Source: Actinomycetes bacterium (lineage in GTDB: Bacteria > Actinomycetota > Acidimicrobiia > Acidimicrobiales > UBA8190). From it: a stretch of 10,376 nt of DNA. This document shows, in pieces, positions 1-6,731 of this stretch. The DNA lies in assembly GCA_021798135.1 (NCBI GenBank), contig JAJZYI010000107.1, positions 1 to 10,376 of the forward strand, in the 5' to 3' direction. Below the pieces are notes generated by a model. That model saw only the letters and a program-made list of their open reading frames with translations. It did no database searches and was not told the DNA's origin. The translations under genes were made by a program, and so were the position numbers. Numbering within the stretch: position 1 is the stretch's first letter; each line of letters begins with the position of its first letter.

Positions 1-71
1 TCGGTGCGGGGACCACGGCTGCACCGTAGTGCGGCCGGCCGGGAGCATCGCACGGGGCTGCCCGGGGCGCC

Positions 72-77
72 TACGCT
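72..77 (+). promoter_or_regulatory. Putative -10 box (TACGCT) of a leaderless transcript
   Basis: TACGCT fits the actinobacterial TAnnnT -10 pattern and ends 8 nt before the GTG at 86, so transcription would start at or within about 2 nt of the start codon. There is no Shine-Dalgarno sequence before that GTG, as expected for leaderless translation. No convincing -35 box is visible. Confidence 0.45.
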
Positions 78-85
78 CGGTCCCC

Positions 86-1090
86 GTGCAGACGCCGGTG
101 GGGTGGCGGCATGCGATCGCCGACACCAGCAACTTCGACAGAGGCGTGGTGCCCGCCAGCGGCGAGCCCGCCGTCCTCGACCTCAGGGCCCTGCGCGCGC
201 TGACGCCATACGGCCTGGTGGGCATGGCGTGCCTGGTCGCGCACAACGACCGCCTGCTGGCGCCGACGGTCCTGGCCGCGCCGCTCCACCCGCTGGCCGC
301 CCAGGAGGTGGCCGAGGCCGGCCTGGGCCTGGTCGTGCACGAGTTCCTCTGCCCTGTCGACGGGGACCTGCCCGGCTGCGAGCCGGCCGGTCCGGCGCCG
401 GCCGGCGGTCGCGGCACCGTTCCCGCCCGGCGCGGCCCGGGCGGTGGCGGGCGCATGGCGCTCGCGCTCTGCCAGCTGCACGGCGAGCACGAGGAGGCGA
501 GGGCCGTGGAGGTGCTCCGGGCCAACCTGGCCGGCCGCGCCCGGCCCGACCGGGTGGAGCTGGCGGTCAGGGCGCTGCGCCTGCTCGTGGACAACCGCCG
601 TGCCCACTCGGGCGCGTTCGACGCGTTCGCCGCCGGCGGGATCGTCGGCGGCGGCGCCGGTGAGCCGTGCATCGAGGTGGCGGTGGGTGACGCGGGCATG
701 GGCGTGCTCGCCAGCCTGACCGACCGCGCCGCTGCCGGGGGTGCTCCCCCGGAGGGCGGCGCTGCCTCGCCTGCCGGCGCCGTCGCGGTGGCCGACGATG
801 CCGGTGCCGCCGACGCCGTGCTCGGCGCCCGGCAGGCGGGGACCGAGGGCGGCGGTAGCCTGGCGGACCTCGCCACCAGGGTCACCGCGGCGGGCGGCGT
901 GCTGCTGGTGCGAACGGGCACGGCCCGGCACGCTGCGTTCGCCACCGGGATCTCCCGCGCGACGGTCCCGTGGGTGCGAGGCACGATCGTGACGGCCGGC
1001 ATCCCGGTGGGGATGCGGGTTCCGCCGTCCCCGCGGCCGCACCGTTCGGGGGAACACCCCGTGCACGCACCAGCACGTTCCGCGCGCTGA
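86..1090 (+). CDS. STAS-like / HATPase (GHKL) two-domain protein, probable anti-sigma or antagonist-type regulator
   Basis: Predicted 334-residue cytoplasmic protein. Residues about 29-90 look STAS-like: a strand ending VLDLRAL, then TPYGLVGMACLV, matching the 'lDLsgl..i.P.GL..L' pattern of anti-sigma-antagonist folds. Residues about 130-310 resemble a GHKL ATPase: an N-box-like LLVDN (166-170), a G1-type DAGMG (202-206) inside an 'aVgDaGmGvlaSL' segment, and a C-terminal 'G.vLlVRtG...vPWvrGTiV' stretch like the last strands of this fold. Such proteins usually take part in partner-switching control of sigma factors or in signalling. An Ala/Gly-rich run of about 45 residues sits between the G1 region and the following helix, where the ATP lid would be. 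The GTG at 86 is preferred because TACGCT at 72-77 fits a leaderless promoter and the residues before it look non-conserved. A GTG at 29 would add 19 residues. Family fairly likely, partner unknown. Confidence 0.72.
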   Translation: MQTPVGWRHAIADTSNFDRGVVPASGEPAVLDLRALRALTPYGLVGMACLVAHNDRLLAPTVLAAPLHPLAAQEVAEAGLGLVVHEFLCPVDGDLPGCEPAGPAPAGGRGTVPARRGPGGGGRMALALCQLHGEHEEARAVEVLRANLAGRARPDRVELAVRALRLLVDNRRAHSGAFDAFAAGGIVGGGAGEPCIEVAVGDAGMGVLASLTDRAAAGGAPPEGGAASPAGAVAVADDAGAADAVLGARQAGTEGGGSLADLATRVTAAGGVLLVRTGTARHAAFATGISRATVPWVRGTIVTAGIPVGMRVPPSPRPHRSGEHPVHAPARSAR

Positions 1091-1106
1091 CGCAGGATCC
1101 GAGTGT

Positions 1107-1120
1107 CGCCCGGTCGGGCG
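1107..1120 (+). terminator. Small hairpin just after the STAS/HATPase stop
   Basis: CGCCC (1107-1111), loop GGTC, GGGCG (1116-1120), beginning 17 nt after the stop codon at 1088-1090. It has only 5 bp and no T tract, so it is a weak terminator candidate. It may act with the much stronger hairpin at 1162-1203. Confidence 0.25.
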
Positions 1121-1161
1121 GCAGGCGCCCCGGCCGCAGCGTCGCGCCGGGCGGAGGTGGT

Positions 1162-1203
1162 GGGCCGTGCGGCACGGGGCGGATGCCGCGTGCCGCACGG
1201 CCC
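1162..1203. terminator. Perfect 15-bp inverted repeat with 12-nt loop (terminator or operator)
   Basis: GGGCCGTGCGGCACG (1162-1176) is the exact reverse complement of CGTGCCGCACGGCCC (1189-1203), separated by 12 nt. It lies between the stop at 1090 and the proposed start at 1245. No T tract follows, but many actinobacterial terminators lack one. It could terminate the upstream gene or be a dyad operator for the downstream membrane-protein gene. The stem contains GTG 1167, an alternative in-frame start for the downstream gene, with a GGAGG 9 nt before it. Starting translation inside such a stem seems unlikely. Confidence 0.6.
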
Positions 1204-1230
1204 GACGGGCGCGGCGCCCCGCGAAGCTGA

Positions 1231-1236
1231 CAGCAT
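1231..1236 (+). promoter_or_regulatory. Weak -10-like box (CAGCAT) before the membrane-protein start
   Basis: CAGCAT keeps the A and final T of TAnnnT but lacks the first T. It ends 8 nt before the GTG at 1245, the spacing seen for the other leaderless candidates in this window. The call rests mainly on spacing. Confidence 0.25.
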
Positions 1237-1244
1237 GGGACGCC

Positions 1245-4097
1245 GTGACGACGCCGCCCGACACCGTGGTCCCGGCTCCCGTCCCGGCCGGAACCACTGC
1301 GGGCGCCCGCAGCGTCGTGGCGCGCCCATGGCGGGCGGACGCCATCGCCCTGGCCGTGCTGGTCGTGGTCCCCGTGCTCGCCTTCGTGGTCCCGGCCGCC
1401 CTGGGCCACGCCGTCATGCCCGGGGACGACGCGGCCCAGAACTTCCCCCTGCGGGTCCTGGTGGGGCAACAGCTGCGGGCCGGGCACCTGCCCGTCCTGG
1501 CCCTGCCGATCTGGAGCGGCTCGCAGCTCCTGGCTGGCTGGAACGCCGGCGCCGCGTACCCGTTCACCTGGCTGTTCGCCGTGCTGCCGGGAACGGCGGC
1601 CTGGGCGTTCAACGAGGTGCTGGTGTGGTGGGTGGCGGGTGTCGGCCTCTACGCCTTCCTGCGCGCCAACCGGCTTCGTGCCTTCCCGAGCGCCCTGGGG
1701 TCCGTGTCGTTCGTCTTCGTCGGGTCCATGGACGCCCAGGTCGTCCACTTCGGCCTGGTTGCCGGGATGTCGTGGGTGCCCGTGCAGCTCCTGGCCATCA
1801 TGCGGCTGACCGAGCCCCGGGGCACGGCGTCGAGGGCTCGTTGGGCCGCGCTGCTGGCGGTGGCCGCCGCCATGACGATCCTGGCGGGCGAGCCGCGGGC
1901 GATCGACATCGCCGTCGTCGTGTGCGGCATCTACGTCCTGTGGCGCCTGGTGCGGGCCCGGCGCCGTGCGGGCCCGGTCCTGTGGGTCGTCGGCGCCGGC
2001 GCGCTGGCCGCATGCCTCGCCGCGGTGCAGCTGGTGCCCGGCCTGCACGCGGTGGCGTCGTCGCAGCGGGCCGGCAACAGCGCCGCCCTGTTCACCAGCG
2101 GGTCGCTGCCGGTGCGGTGGCTGCTGCTGCTGCTCGAGCCCAACCTGCTCGGCGGATCGGGCTCCTTCGGCTCGCCGATGTTCCTGGCCAGCTACAACCT
2201 GACCGAGGTGACGGGCTACGTGGGCCTGCTCCCGTGGGTCGCCGCCTTCGCCCTGCTGGCACAGCTCCGCCGGAGCCACCGGGGCCGCCCGCTCCCCGAG
2301 TGGCTGGTCTGGCACGTGGTGGCGGCCGTCGGCATCGTGCTGGCCCTCGGCGGCAGCACGCCGGCCTGGCACCTGCTCTACCACCTGCCGCTGTTCGGCT
2401 CCCAGCGCCTGCAGAGCCGCAACATCATGGTGACGGACCTGGCCGTGGCGGTGCTGCTGGCGTTCTGGGCGGACGACTGGCTCGGCCGGCCCCGCCTGGC
2501 CGACGGTGCCCGGACCACCACGCGGCGCGAGCAGGTGCTCGGGGCGTTCCCCGCGGTCGCCGCGGTGGCGATCGGCGTCGCGTCGATGGGGGCGGGCGGC
2601 ACCGTCCTGACCTGGCTGGGGGTCACCGGGAGCACGGCCGGCCCCGCGGCGCTGCTGCGCCCGTGGTTCGTGCCGACGGTGGCCCTCGGTGCCGCCGCCG
2701 CCGGGCTGGTGCTCGCCGGCCACCGCTGGCCGCGCCGCTCCCGGCGCCTGGCGATGGGCGCGCTCGTCACCGCCGACATCCTCTGCTTCGCCGTCACCTC
2801 GCTGTTCCAGGTGGCCCCGCCCACGGGCGGGCCGCCGCCGGTCGGCCAGGCGCACGTCGAGGCCGCCGCCGACCCGCCCCCGGGCGCGGTCGTGCCGGTC
2901 GACCGCCTCGGCATCCCCGGCCGCTTCGCCGTCTACGACCCGGCCCTCATCCAGGGGAGTGCCGTCCACGCGGCGGGCGCTCCCGACCAGAACCTGGTCG
3001 TCGGCGGCTGGTCGCTGCAGGGCTACACGGCCATCGTCGACGGGTTCTACGCGTCGGCGACGGGGTCCCACGGCGCCATGGGCTTCGGCCAGGACGTGTT
3101 GTCCGTGCCTGCCATCGGCGACGGCACCCTCGACCAGCTCGACCCCGGTGCGCTGCTCACCCTGCCGGAGTACCTCCTGGTCGACGCGGGCCGAGCGGCA
3201 GCGCAGGCGGCCTCGGGCTCGCAGTACGGGCCGGACCCGGCAGCCGGTCGACGGACGCTGGCCGGCGCCGGCTACGCGACGTGGTGGTTCGGCGAGCCGA
3301 TCTCGCTGTCGACGGTCACCGCAGCCGAGCACGGCGCGCCACCGGGCGCGGTCCAGCTCGGGCTGATCGGACCGGCCGGCTCGCTGCGATGGCTGCCGAC
3401 GTCCTCGGGGACGCCGTCGGGCACACCGTCGGGCGGGGCGGCGGGAGCGTCGGGTGGGGCGGCGGGAGCGTCGGGCGGGACGCTGGCGGCGAGCGCGGGA
3501 GGGGCCCGAGCCGTCGGGCTGGTGGCGCGCCCGACCGGGCCGGCCGGCGTGGGCGCCGTCGTGGGGGTGCCCGAGGTGCGGACGTCTGCGGGGACCTCGC
3601 TCCTCGCCGACGGCGTGCTCCAGCAGGCACTCGCCGGGGGGAGGTGGCGCTACGCGGGCCGCGACGGCCCGCTCGCGGTGTTCGCCGCCACCCACCCTTC
3701 CCCCCCGCTCGCTGTCCGGGCGAGGCCCGGGCACCCGCTGGGTGCGGCCACCGTCCAGGCGCGTTCGGGGCCGGCGCTGGCGCCGTGGTCGGCCACGGTC
3801 GACAGCCCGCACGGGGCGGTCGTGGTCCGCTCGGTGGCCGCCATCGCCGGCTGGTCGGCTCGCTGGGAGCCCGTCACCGGCCCGGCCCGGGCGCTCCCCG
3901 TCCGGCGGACCGGCCTCGTCCAGGCGGTGACCGTCCCTGCCGGCCGGGGGGTGCTGGTCTGGACCTACCGGGCGCCGGGCCTGCGCACGGGCGAGGTCGC
4001 CGGCATCGCCGGCCTGGTCGGTCTGGCGGGCCTCCTCGTCGTCGGCAGGCGCCGCCGGCGGCGGGCGATCCAGCCGACTGCTGACCCTCCTCGCTGA
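1245..4097 (+). CDS. YfhO-family-like multi-pass membrane protein
   Basis: Predicted 950-residue integral membrane protein. The N-terminal part carries YfhO/GT-C-like features: first membrane helix near 33-53, GDD motif at 60-62 followed by QNFP, then a GxLPVLALPIWSG segment, NAGAAYP at 100-106, and a series of hydrophobic helices to about residue 520. A large presumably extracytoplasmic domain (about 521-905) follows, and the protein ends with one more helix (about 917-934) and an Arg cluster suggesting a cytoplasmic tail. YfhO-type proteins are thought to be lipid-linked sugar transferases that glycosylate cell-surface polymers; the substrate cannot be read here. The outer domain has an SGTP/SGGAAGA low-complexity stretch (3405-3480). 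The start at 1245 is preferred over the GTG at 1167 because that codon sits inside a perfect 15-bp hairpin. It appears monocistronic. YfhO-like is the best fit; a different GT-C relative is possible. Confidence 0.75.
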   Translation: MTTPPDTVVPAPVPAGTTAGARSVVARPWRADAIALAVLVVVPVLAFVVPAALGHAVMPGDDAAQNFPLRVLVGQQLRAGHLPVLALPIWSGSQLLAGWNAGAAYPFTWLFAVLPGTAAWAFNEVLVWWVAGVGLYAFLRANRLRAFPSALGSVSFVFVGSMDAQVVHFGLVAGMSWVPVQLLAIMRLTEPRGTASRARWAALLAVAAAMTILAGEPRAIDIAVVVCGIYVLWRLVRARRRAGPVLWVVGAGALAACLAAVQLVPGLHAVASSQRAGNSAALFTSGSLPVRWLLLLLEPNLLGGSGSFGSPMFLASYNLTEVTGYVGLLPWVAAFALLAQLRRSHRGRPLPEWLVWHVVAAVGIVLALGGSTPAWHLLYHLPLFGSQRLQSRNIMVTDLAVAVLLAFWADDWLGRPRLADGARTTTRREQVLGAFPAVAAVAIGVASMGAGGTVLTWLGVTGSTAGPAALLRPWFVPTVALGAAAAGLVLAGHRWPRRSRRLAMGALVTADILCFAVTSLFQVAPPTGGPPPVGQAHVEAAADPPPGAVVPVDRLGIPGRFAVYDPALIQGSAVHAAGAPDQNLVVGGWSLQGYTAIVDGFYASATGSHGAMGFGQDVLSVPAIGDGTLDQLDPGALLTLPEYLLVDAGRAAAQAASGSQYGPDPAAGRRTLAGAGYATWWFGEPISLSTVTAAEHGAPPGAVQLGLIGPAGSLRWLPTSSGTPSGTPSGGAAGASGGAAGASGGTLAASAGGARAVGLVARPTGPAGVGAVVGVPEVRTSAGTSLLADGVLQQALAGGRWRYAGRDGPLAVFAATHPSPPLAVRARPGHPLGAATVQARSGPALAPWSATVDSPHGAVVVRSVAAIAGWSARWEPVTGPARALPVRRTGLVQAVTVPAGRGVLVWTYRAPGLRTGEVAGIAGLVGLAGLLVVGRRRRRRAIQPTADPPR
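3405..3480 (+). repeat. In-frame Ser/Gly/Ala-rich tandem repeat inside the membrane-protein gene
   Basis: Two 12-nt SGTP units (3405-3416, 3417-3428) are followed by two 21-nt SGGAAGA units (3429-3449, 3450-3470; they differ at one base) and a degenerate third beginning SGGT. The reading frame is kept throughout. It probably encodes a flexible linker in the extracytoplasmic domain and may vary in copy number between strains. Confidence 0.75.
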
Positions 4098-4106
4098 CCG
4101 GCCCCG

Positions 4107-4201
4107 CCGAGCGCCCTCGCCGAGCGCCGTCGCCGACCGATGGGTACCGAGCGCCGTCGCCGAGCGCCCTTGCCGACCGATGAGCGCCGAGCGCCCTCGC
4201 C
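4107..4201. repeat. 40-bp intergenic tandem repeat, about 2.4 copies
   Basis: A 36-nt core at 4107-4142 recurs at 4147-4182 with three mismatches, and its first 15 nt recur at 4187-4201, so the period is exactly 40 nt. Each core is itself built from a CCGAGCGCC-TCGC submotif repeated about 13 nt apart. It starts 9 nt after the stop codon of the membrane-protein gene. No open frame across it looks like a gene. Function unknown. Confidence 0.7.
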
Positions 4202-4231
4202 GTACGCCTGCCGCTCGCGCACGGGGTGCCG

Positions 4232-4308
4232 CCGTGCAGGCCGGCGACGTGCTCGCACCGGTGACCCCGAAGGCCGGCGACCCGGCGGGCGGCCGGCCTG
4301 CAGCACGG
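4232..4308. other. Imperfect long-loop inverted repeat in the intergenic region
   Basis: CCGTGCAGGCCGGC (4232-4245) is complementary to GCCGGCCTGCA (4292-4302) plus CGG (4306-4308), with a 3-nt bulge and a loop of about 46 nt. The 320-nt gap 4098-4417 otherwise holds only the 40-bp repeat and the promoter and ribosome-binding site described separately. It may help to terminate the upstream transcript, but chance pairing in such GC-rich DNA is possible. Confidence 0.3.
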
Positions 4309-4339
4309 CGATCGCTGCGCTCGCGCCGGGCCGGGCCGC

Positions 4340-4345
4340 TATTGT
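4340..4345 (+). promoter_or_regulatory. Putative -10 box (TATTGT) for the alcohol dehydrogenase gene
   Basis: TATTGT stands out in very GC-rich DNA and matches TAnnnT. Transcription would begin near 4352, giving a 5' leader of about 65 nt. Unlike the other candidates here, this gene therefore has a leader, and it also has a strong Shine-Dalgarno sequence. No clear -35 box. Confidence 0.4.
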
Positions 4346-4402
4346 CCGGGCTGCGGCCGGGGGGTACCGCTGCCGGGCATCGTCCGGGCGCCCGCTGACC
4401 TG

Positions 4403-4410
4403 AGGAGGGG
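4403..4410 (+). promoter_or_regulatory. Ribosome-binding site (AGGAGGGG) of the alcohol dehydrogenase
   Basis: AGGAGGGG lies 7 nt upstream of the GTG at 4418 and fixes the start of the dehydrogenase at that codon. Confidence 0.75.
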
Positions 4411-4417
4411 AGCCGAC

Positions 4418-5527
4418 GTGCAGACCGACGCAGCTGTGCTGTGGGAGGACGCCACCGAGTGGACGGTGGAGACCGTGGAGCTCGACCCGCCCAAGGAAGG
4501 CGAGGTCCTGGTCCGCTTGGCGGCGAGCGGCATGTGCCACTCCGACGAGCACGTGCGCACCAACGACCTGCCCGCGCCGCGACCGATCATCGGCGGGCAC
4601 GAGGGTGCCGGCGTGATCGAGGAGGTGGGCCCCGGCGTGAGCGGCCTGGCGGTCGGCGACCACGTCGTCTTCGGCTTCATCCCGGCCTGCGGCCAGTGCC
4701 CGTCGTGCGCGTCGGGGCACTCCAACCTCTGCGACGTCGGTGCGGCGCTCATGGCGGGCTTGCAGCTCGACGGCACGTCGCGCCACCACACGCAGGGCCG
4801 GGACCTGCACACCATGCTCGGCCTGGGGACCTTCGGCCGGTACACGGTCGTCAACCAGGCTTCGTGCGTCAAGATCCTGCCGCACATCCCGCTGGAGCGG
4901 GCCTGCCTGGTCGGCTGCGGCGTCACCACCGGCTGGGGATCGGCGGTCAACGCGGCCGCCGTGCGGCCCGGCGACAACGTCGTGATCGTCGGCATCGGCG
5001 GGATCGGGGCGGCCGCGGTCCAGGGCGCTCGCCTGGCGGGTGCCGAGCGGATCTTCGCCGTCGACCCGGTGCCGTTCAAGCAGGAGATGGCCAAGCGCTT
5101 CGGGGCCACCCACGTCGCCAGCACCGCGGAGGAGGCCCTGGCCCTGGTCCAGCAGGCGACCTGGGGGCGCATGGCCGACAAGGTCATCTGCTGCAAGGGC
5201 GTCGGCCGCGGGTCGGAGATGGCGCCGATCATGGCGCTCGCCGCCAAGCTGGGCACGGTGGTCGTCACGAACATCCACCCGATGATGGAGTTCGACGTCA
5301 CCCTGAGCCTGTGCGACCTGACCCTCATGGAGAAGAAGCTGGTCGGGTCGCTGTTCGGTTCGTGCAACATGCGGCGCGACATCCCCAAGCTGCTGGAGCT
5401 GTTCGGCGAGGGGCAGCTCGACCTCGACACCATGGTGACCCGAACGTACAAGCTCGAGGACATCAACCAGGGCTACCAGGACATGCTCGACGGCAAGAAC
5501 ATCCGGGGCGTCCTCCTCTACGACTGA
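4418..5527 (+). CDS. NDMA-dependent zinc alcohol dehydrogenase (Rxyl_3153-type)
   Basis: Predicted 369-residue cytosolic medium-chain zinc alcohol dehydrogenase, full length for the family. Catalytic zinc ligands: C40 (in GMCHSDEH), H61-E62 (GGHEGAG) and C167 (GCGVTTGWG). Structural zinc: C91, C94, C97 and C105. The Rossmann motif GIGGIG spans 192-197, and D215 ends the second strand, which favours NAD(H) over NADP(H). Overall wording (MCHSDEH, SRHHTQGRDLHTMLGLG, LCDLTLMEKKLVGS) resembles the NDMA-dependent class. Those enzymes hold nicotinamide cofactor tightly and pass electrons to an external acceptor, and in many actinobacteria they co-occur with mycofactocin genes. None of those maturation genes is in this window. 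It likely oxidises a primary alcohol to an aldehyde; the substrate is unknown. It appears to be a single-gene unit with its own promoter and ribosome-binding site. Confidence 0.92.
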   Translation: MQTDAAVLWEDATEWTVETVELDPPKEGEVLVRLAASGMCHSDEHVRTNDLPAPRPIIGGHEGAGVIEEVGPGVSGLAVGDHVVFGFIPACGQCPSCASGHSNLCDVGAALMAGLQLDGTSRHHTQGRDLHTMLGLGTFGRYTVVNQASCVKILPHIPLERACLVGCGVTTGWGSAVNAAAVRPGDNVVIVGIGGIGAAAVQGARLAGAERIFAVDPVPFKQEMAKRFGATHVASTAEEALALVQQATWGRMADKVICCKGVGRGSEMAPIMALAAKLGTVVVTNIHPMMEFDVTLSLCDLTLMEKKLVGSLFGSCNMRRDIPKLLELFGEGQLDLDTMVTRTYKLEDINQGYQDMLDGKNIRGVLLYD

Positions 5528-5601
5528 CCGCCGGCCGGGGCGTCCTCCCGCCGGACTGACCGCGACCCTCCGCCCGCCGCCGAGGTGCCAACGGCGCCGG
5601 C

Positions 5602-5619
5602 GCTCGCCATCCGGCGAGC
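5602..5619. terminator. Hairpin between convergent dehydrogenase and crotonase genes
   Basis: GCTCGCC (5602-5608), loop ATCC, GGCGAGC (5613-5619): a perfect 7-bp stem with a 4-nt loop, 75 nt after the dehydrogenase stop and within the gap before the end of the opposing gene. No T tract on either strand. Possible terminator for either transcript. Confidence 0.4.
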
Positions 5620-5658
5620 CCGGGACGTCCGCCGGCGCTGGCAGGGCGGCGGCACGAT

Positions 5659-5690
5659 GCCGTGTGCCGTGTGCCGTGTGCCGTGTGCCC
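5659..5690. repeat. Heptamer tandem repeat (GCCGTGT, four copies plus GCC)
   Basis: Four exact, contiguous copies of GCCGTGT at 5659-5686, followed by GCC and one divergent base. It is non-coding, in the gap between convergent genes. Such a short perfect repeat is prone to slippage, so copy number may vary between isolates. Confidence 0.85.
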
Positions 5691-5722
5691 AGCGTGGGTG
5701 CTGCAGGTGCCGGTCCCTGCGC

Positions 5723-5768
5723 GTCCGGCACGGCGGTCCCTACAGGTCCGGCACGGCGGTCCCGTGGC
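5723..5768. repeat. 23-bp tandem duplication covering the 3' end of the crotonase gene
   Basis: GTCCGGCACGGCGGTCCC occurs exactly at 5723-5740 and again at 5746-5763, a period of 23 nt. The second copy encodes, on the minus strand, the last residues of the crotonase (GTAVPDL); the first begins at the last base of its stop codon and runs downstream. A partial copy-like stretch lies at 5707-5719. Confidence 0.8.
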
Positions 5769-6519
5769 GCCCCTCGCCTCCGGCGAAGCGCGACGCGCCG
5801 TCGACGGTCTCGCCCGACCGGACCGGCACCAGGCCGTGGCGTACCTCGTTGGCCAGGGCGTCGCCGAGCGGCAGGCCCCACTGCTCGTAGGAGGAGGCGC
5901 GGTCGGCCCGCAGACAGGCCTGGGGGAACGCCGTCAGCCCGGCGGCGAGGTCGAGGGCGGTGGCGAGGGCGGCCCCAGGCTCGCACACCCGGTTGGTCAG
6001 GCCCCACGCCAGCGCCTCCTCGGCGTCGACGGCGCGACCGGTCAGGATCATGTCGAGGGCGCGGCCGTGGCCGACGAGCCGTGGCAGGCGCACGGTGCCA
6101 CCGTCGACCAGCGGCACTCCCCAGCGCCGGCAGAACACGCCGAACACCGCGGTGCGGGCGGCGACCCGCAGGTCGCACCACAGCGCCAGCTCCAGGCCCC
6201 CGGCGACGGCATGGCCCTCGACGGCGGCGACCACGGGCTTGCTCAGCGACAGGCGGGTGCAGCCGAGCGGGCCGGGCATGCTCATGTCCTGGTGGATGCG
6301 GTTGCCCCGGCCCGAGCCGATGGCCTTCAGGTCGGCGCCGGAGCAGAAGGTGCCGCCGGCCCCGGTGAGCACGGCAGCGTCCAGGTCACCGGCCGACTCG
6401 AAGTCGGTGAACACCCGGAGCAGGGCGTCGGCGGTGGGCCCGTCGACGGCATTGCGCGTCTCGGGGCGGTCGATGGTGACGACCAGCACGCGATCGCGCG
6501 TCTCGGACCGGACGGTCAC
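5740..6519 (-). CDS. Enoyl-CoA hydratase/isomerase family (crotonase) protein with altered active site
   Basis: Predicted 259-residue crotonase, typical length. The N-terminus VVTIDRPETRNAVDGPTADAL is characteristic. Oxyanion-hole segments are GTFCSGADLKAI (56-67) and VEGHAVAGGLELALWCD (100-116). E110 matches the first catalytic Glu of classical enoyl-CoA hydratase (rat Glu144). The second (Glu164, in FGQPE) aligns with C130 in FGVFCRRWGVPLVDGGT, and D139 replaces a small residue of the PGAGGT loop. Simple hydration by the usual two-Glu mechanism is therefore doubtful; isomerase, hydrolase or another CoA chemistry is possible. The C-terminus ASRFAAGEG-like (ASRFAGGEGRHG) is common in actinobacterial homologues. 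The start is the GTG at 6519; no Shine-Dalgarno or TAnnnT box is evident upstream, so its promoter is unresolved. The upstream neighbour (BCCP-CT) is divergent across 212 nt; the gene is convergent with the dehydrogenase. Confidence 0.9.
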   Translation of the reverse strand: MTVRSETRDRVLVVTIDRPETRNAVDGPTADALLRVFTDFESAGDLDAAVLTGAGGTFCSGADLKAIGSGRGNRIHQDMSMPGPLGCTRLSLSKPVVAAVEGHAVAGGLELALWCDLRVAARTAVFGVFCRRWGVPLVDGGTVRLPRLVGHGRALDMILTGRAVDAEEALAWGLTNRVCEPGAALATALDLAAGLTAFPQACLRADRASSYEQWGLPLGDALANEVRHGLVPVRSGETVDGASRFAGGEGRHGTAVPDL

Positions 6520-6646
6520 AGAGCGCGCCCGGTGCGGGCCGCCGTCGCCTGCGTCGATGGCATGCCACGACCATCGCGCGCCGCGGCGGCGTCGTCCACC
6601 GGTCCTGCGGCCGGCTCGTCACGGTCGTCGTTCGGGGTGAGGCCGT

Positions 6647-6660
6647 CCGGCGCCCGCCGG
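6647..6660. other. Small dyad in the divergent crotonase / carboxylase gap
   Basis: CCGGC (6647-6651), GCCC, GCCGG (6656-6660). It lies about 60 nt upstream of the -10 box of the carboxylase gene, so it could be an operator, but a 5-bp dyad is weak evidence in DNA this GC-rich. Confidence 0.2.
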
Positions 6661-6718
6661 TGCCGGAGGGCGCGTGCCGGCCGCGCCCGGCGGTCCGTCC
6701 GGGTCGGTGACCGCTGGT

Positions 6719-6724
6719 TAGGGT
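6719..6724 (+). promoter_or_regulatory. Putative -10 box (TAGGGT) of a leaderless carboxylase transcript
   Basis: TAGGGT ends exactly 7 nt before the ATG at 6732, placing the transcription start on or next to the A of ATG. No Shine-Dalgarno sequence precedes the ATG. The only TA dinucleotide in the 212-nt divergent gap lies in this box. Confidence 0.6.
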
Positions 6725-6731
6725 CGGGGCC

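Noticed and set aside
1167..1244. 26-codon N-terminal extension of the membrane protein from GTG 1167
   Set aside because: That GTG is inside a perfect 15-bp hairpin, and the added residues are Arg/Ala-rich and precede a normal cytoplasmic N-terminus.
882..3812. Very long open frames antisense and in alternative frames to the membrane-protein gene (including 882-3812 minus and 1103-4084 plus)
   Set aside because: They are Arg/Gly/Pro/His-rich with no recognisable domains, as expected for shadow frames in DNA of about 75% GC. The 1245-4097 frame has clear membrane helices and family motifs.
4180..4398. Small open frame of 72 codons in the gap before the alcohol dehydrogenase
   Set aside because: It runs through the end of the 40-bp repeat and the promoter region, is Arg/Ala/Gly-rich and has no ribosome-binding site.
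5659..5690. Heptamer array considered as a CRISPR or attachment site
   Set aside because: Units are 7 nt and contiguous with no spacers, no cas genes and no integrase are nearby.
3965..6181. Long minus-strand frame opposite the alcohol dehydrogenase
   Set aside because: It overlaps a dehydrogenase with all its zinc ligands and cofactor motifs, and the translation is low-complexity without domains.
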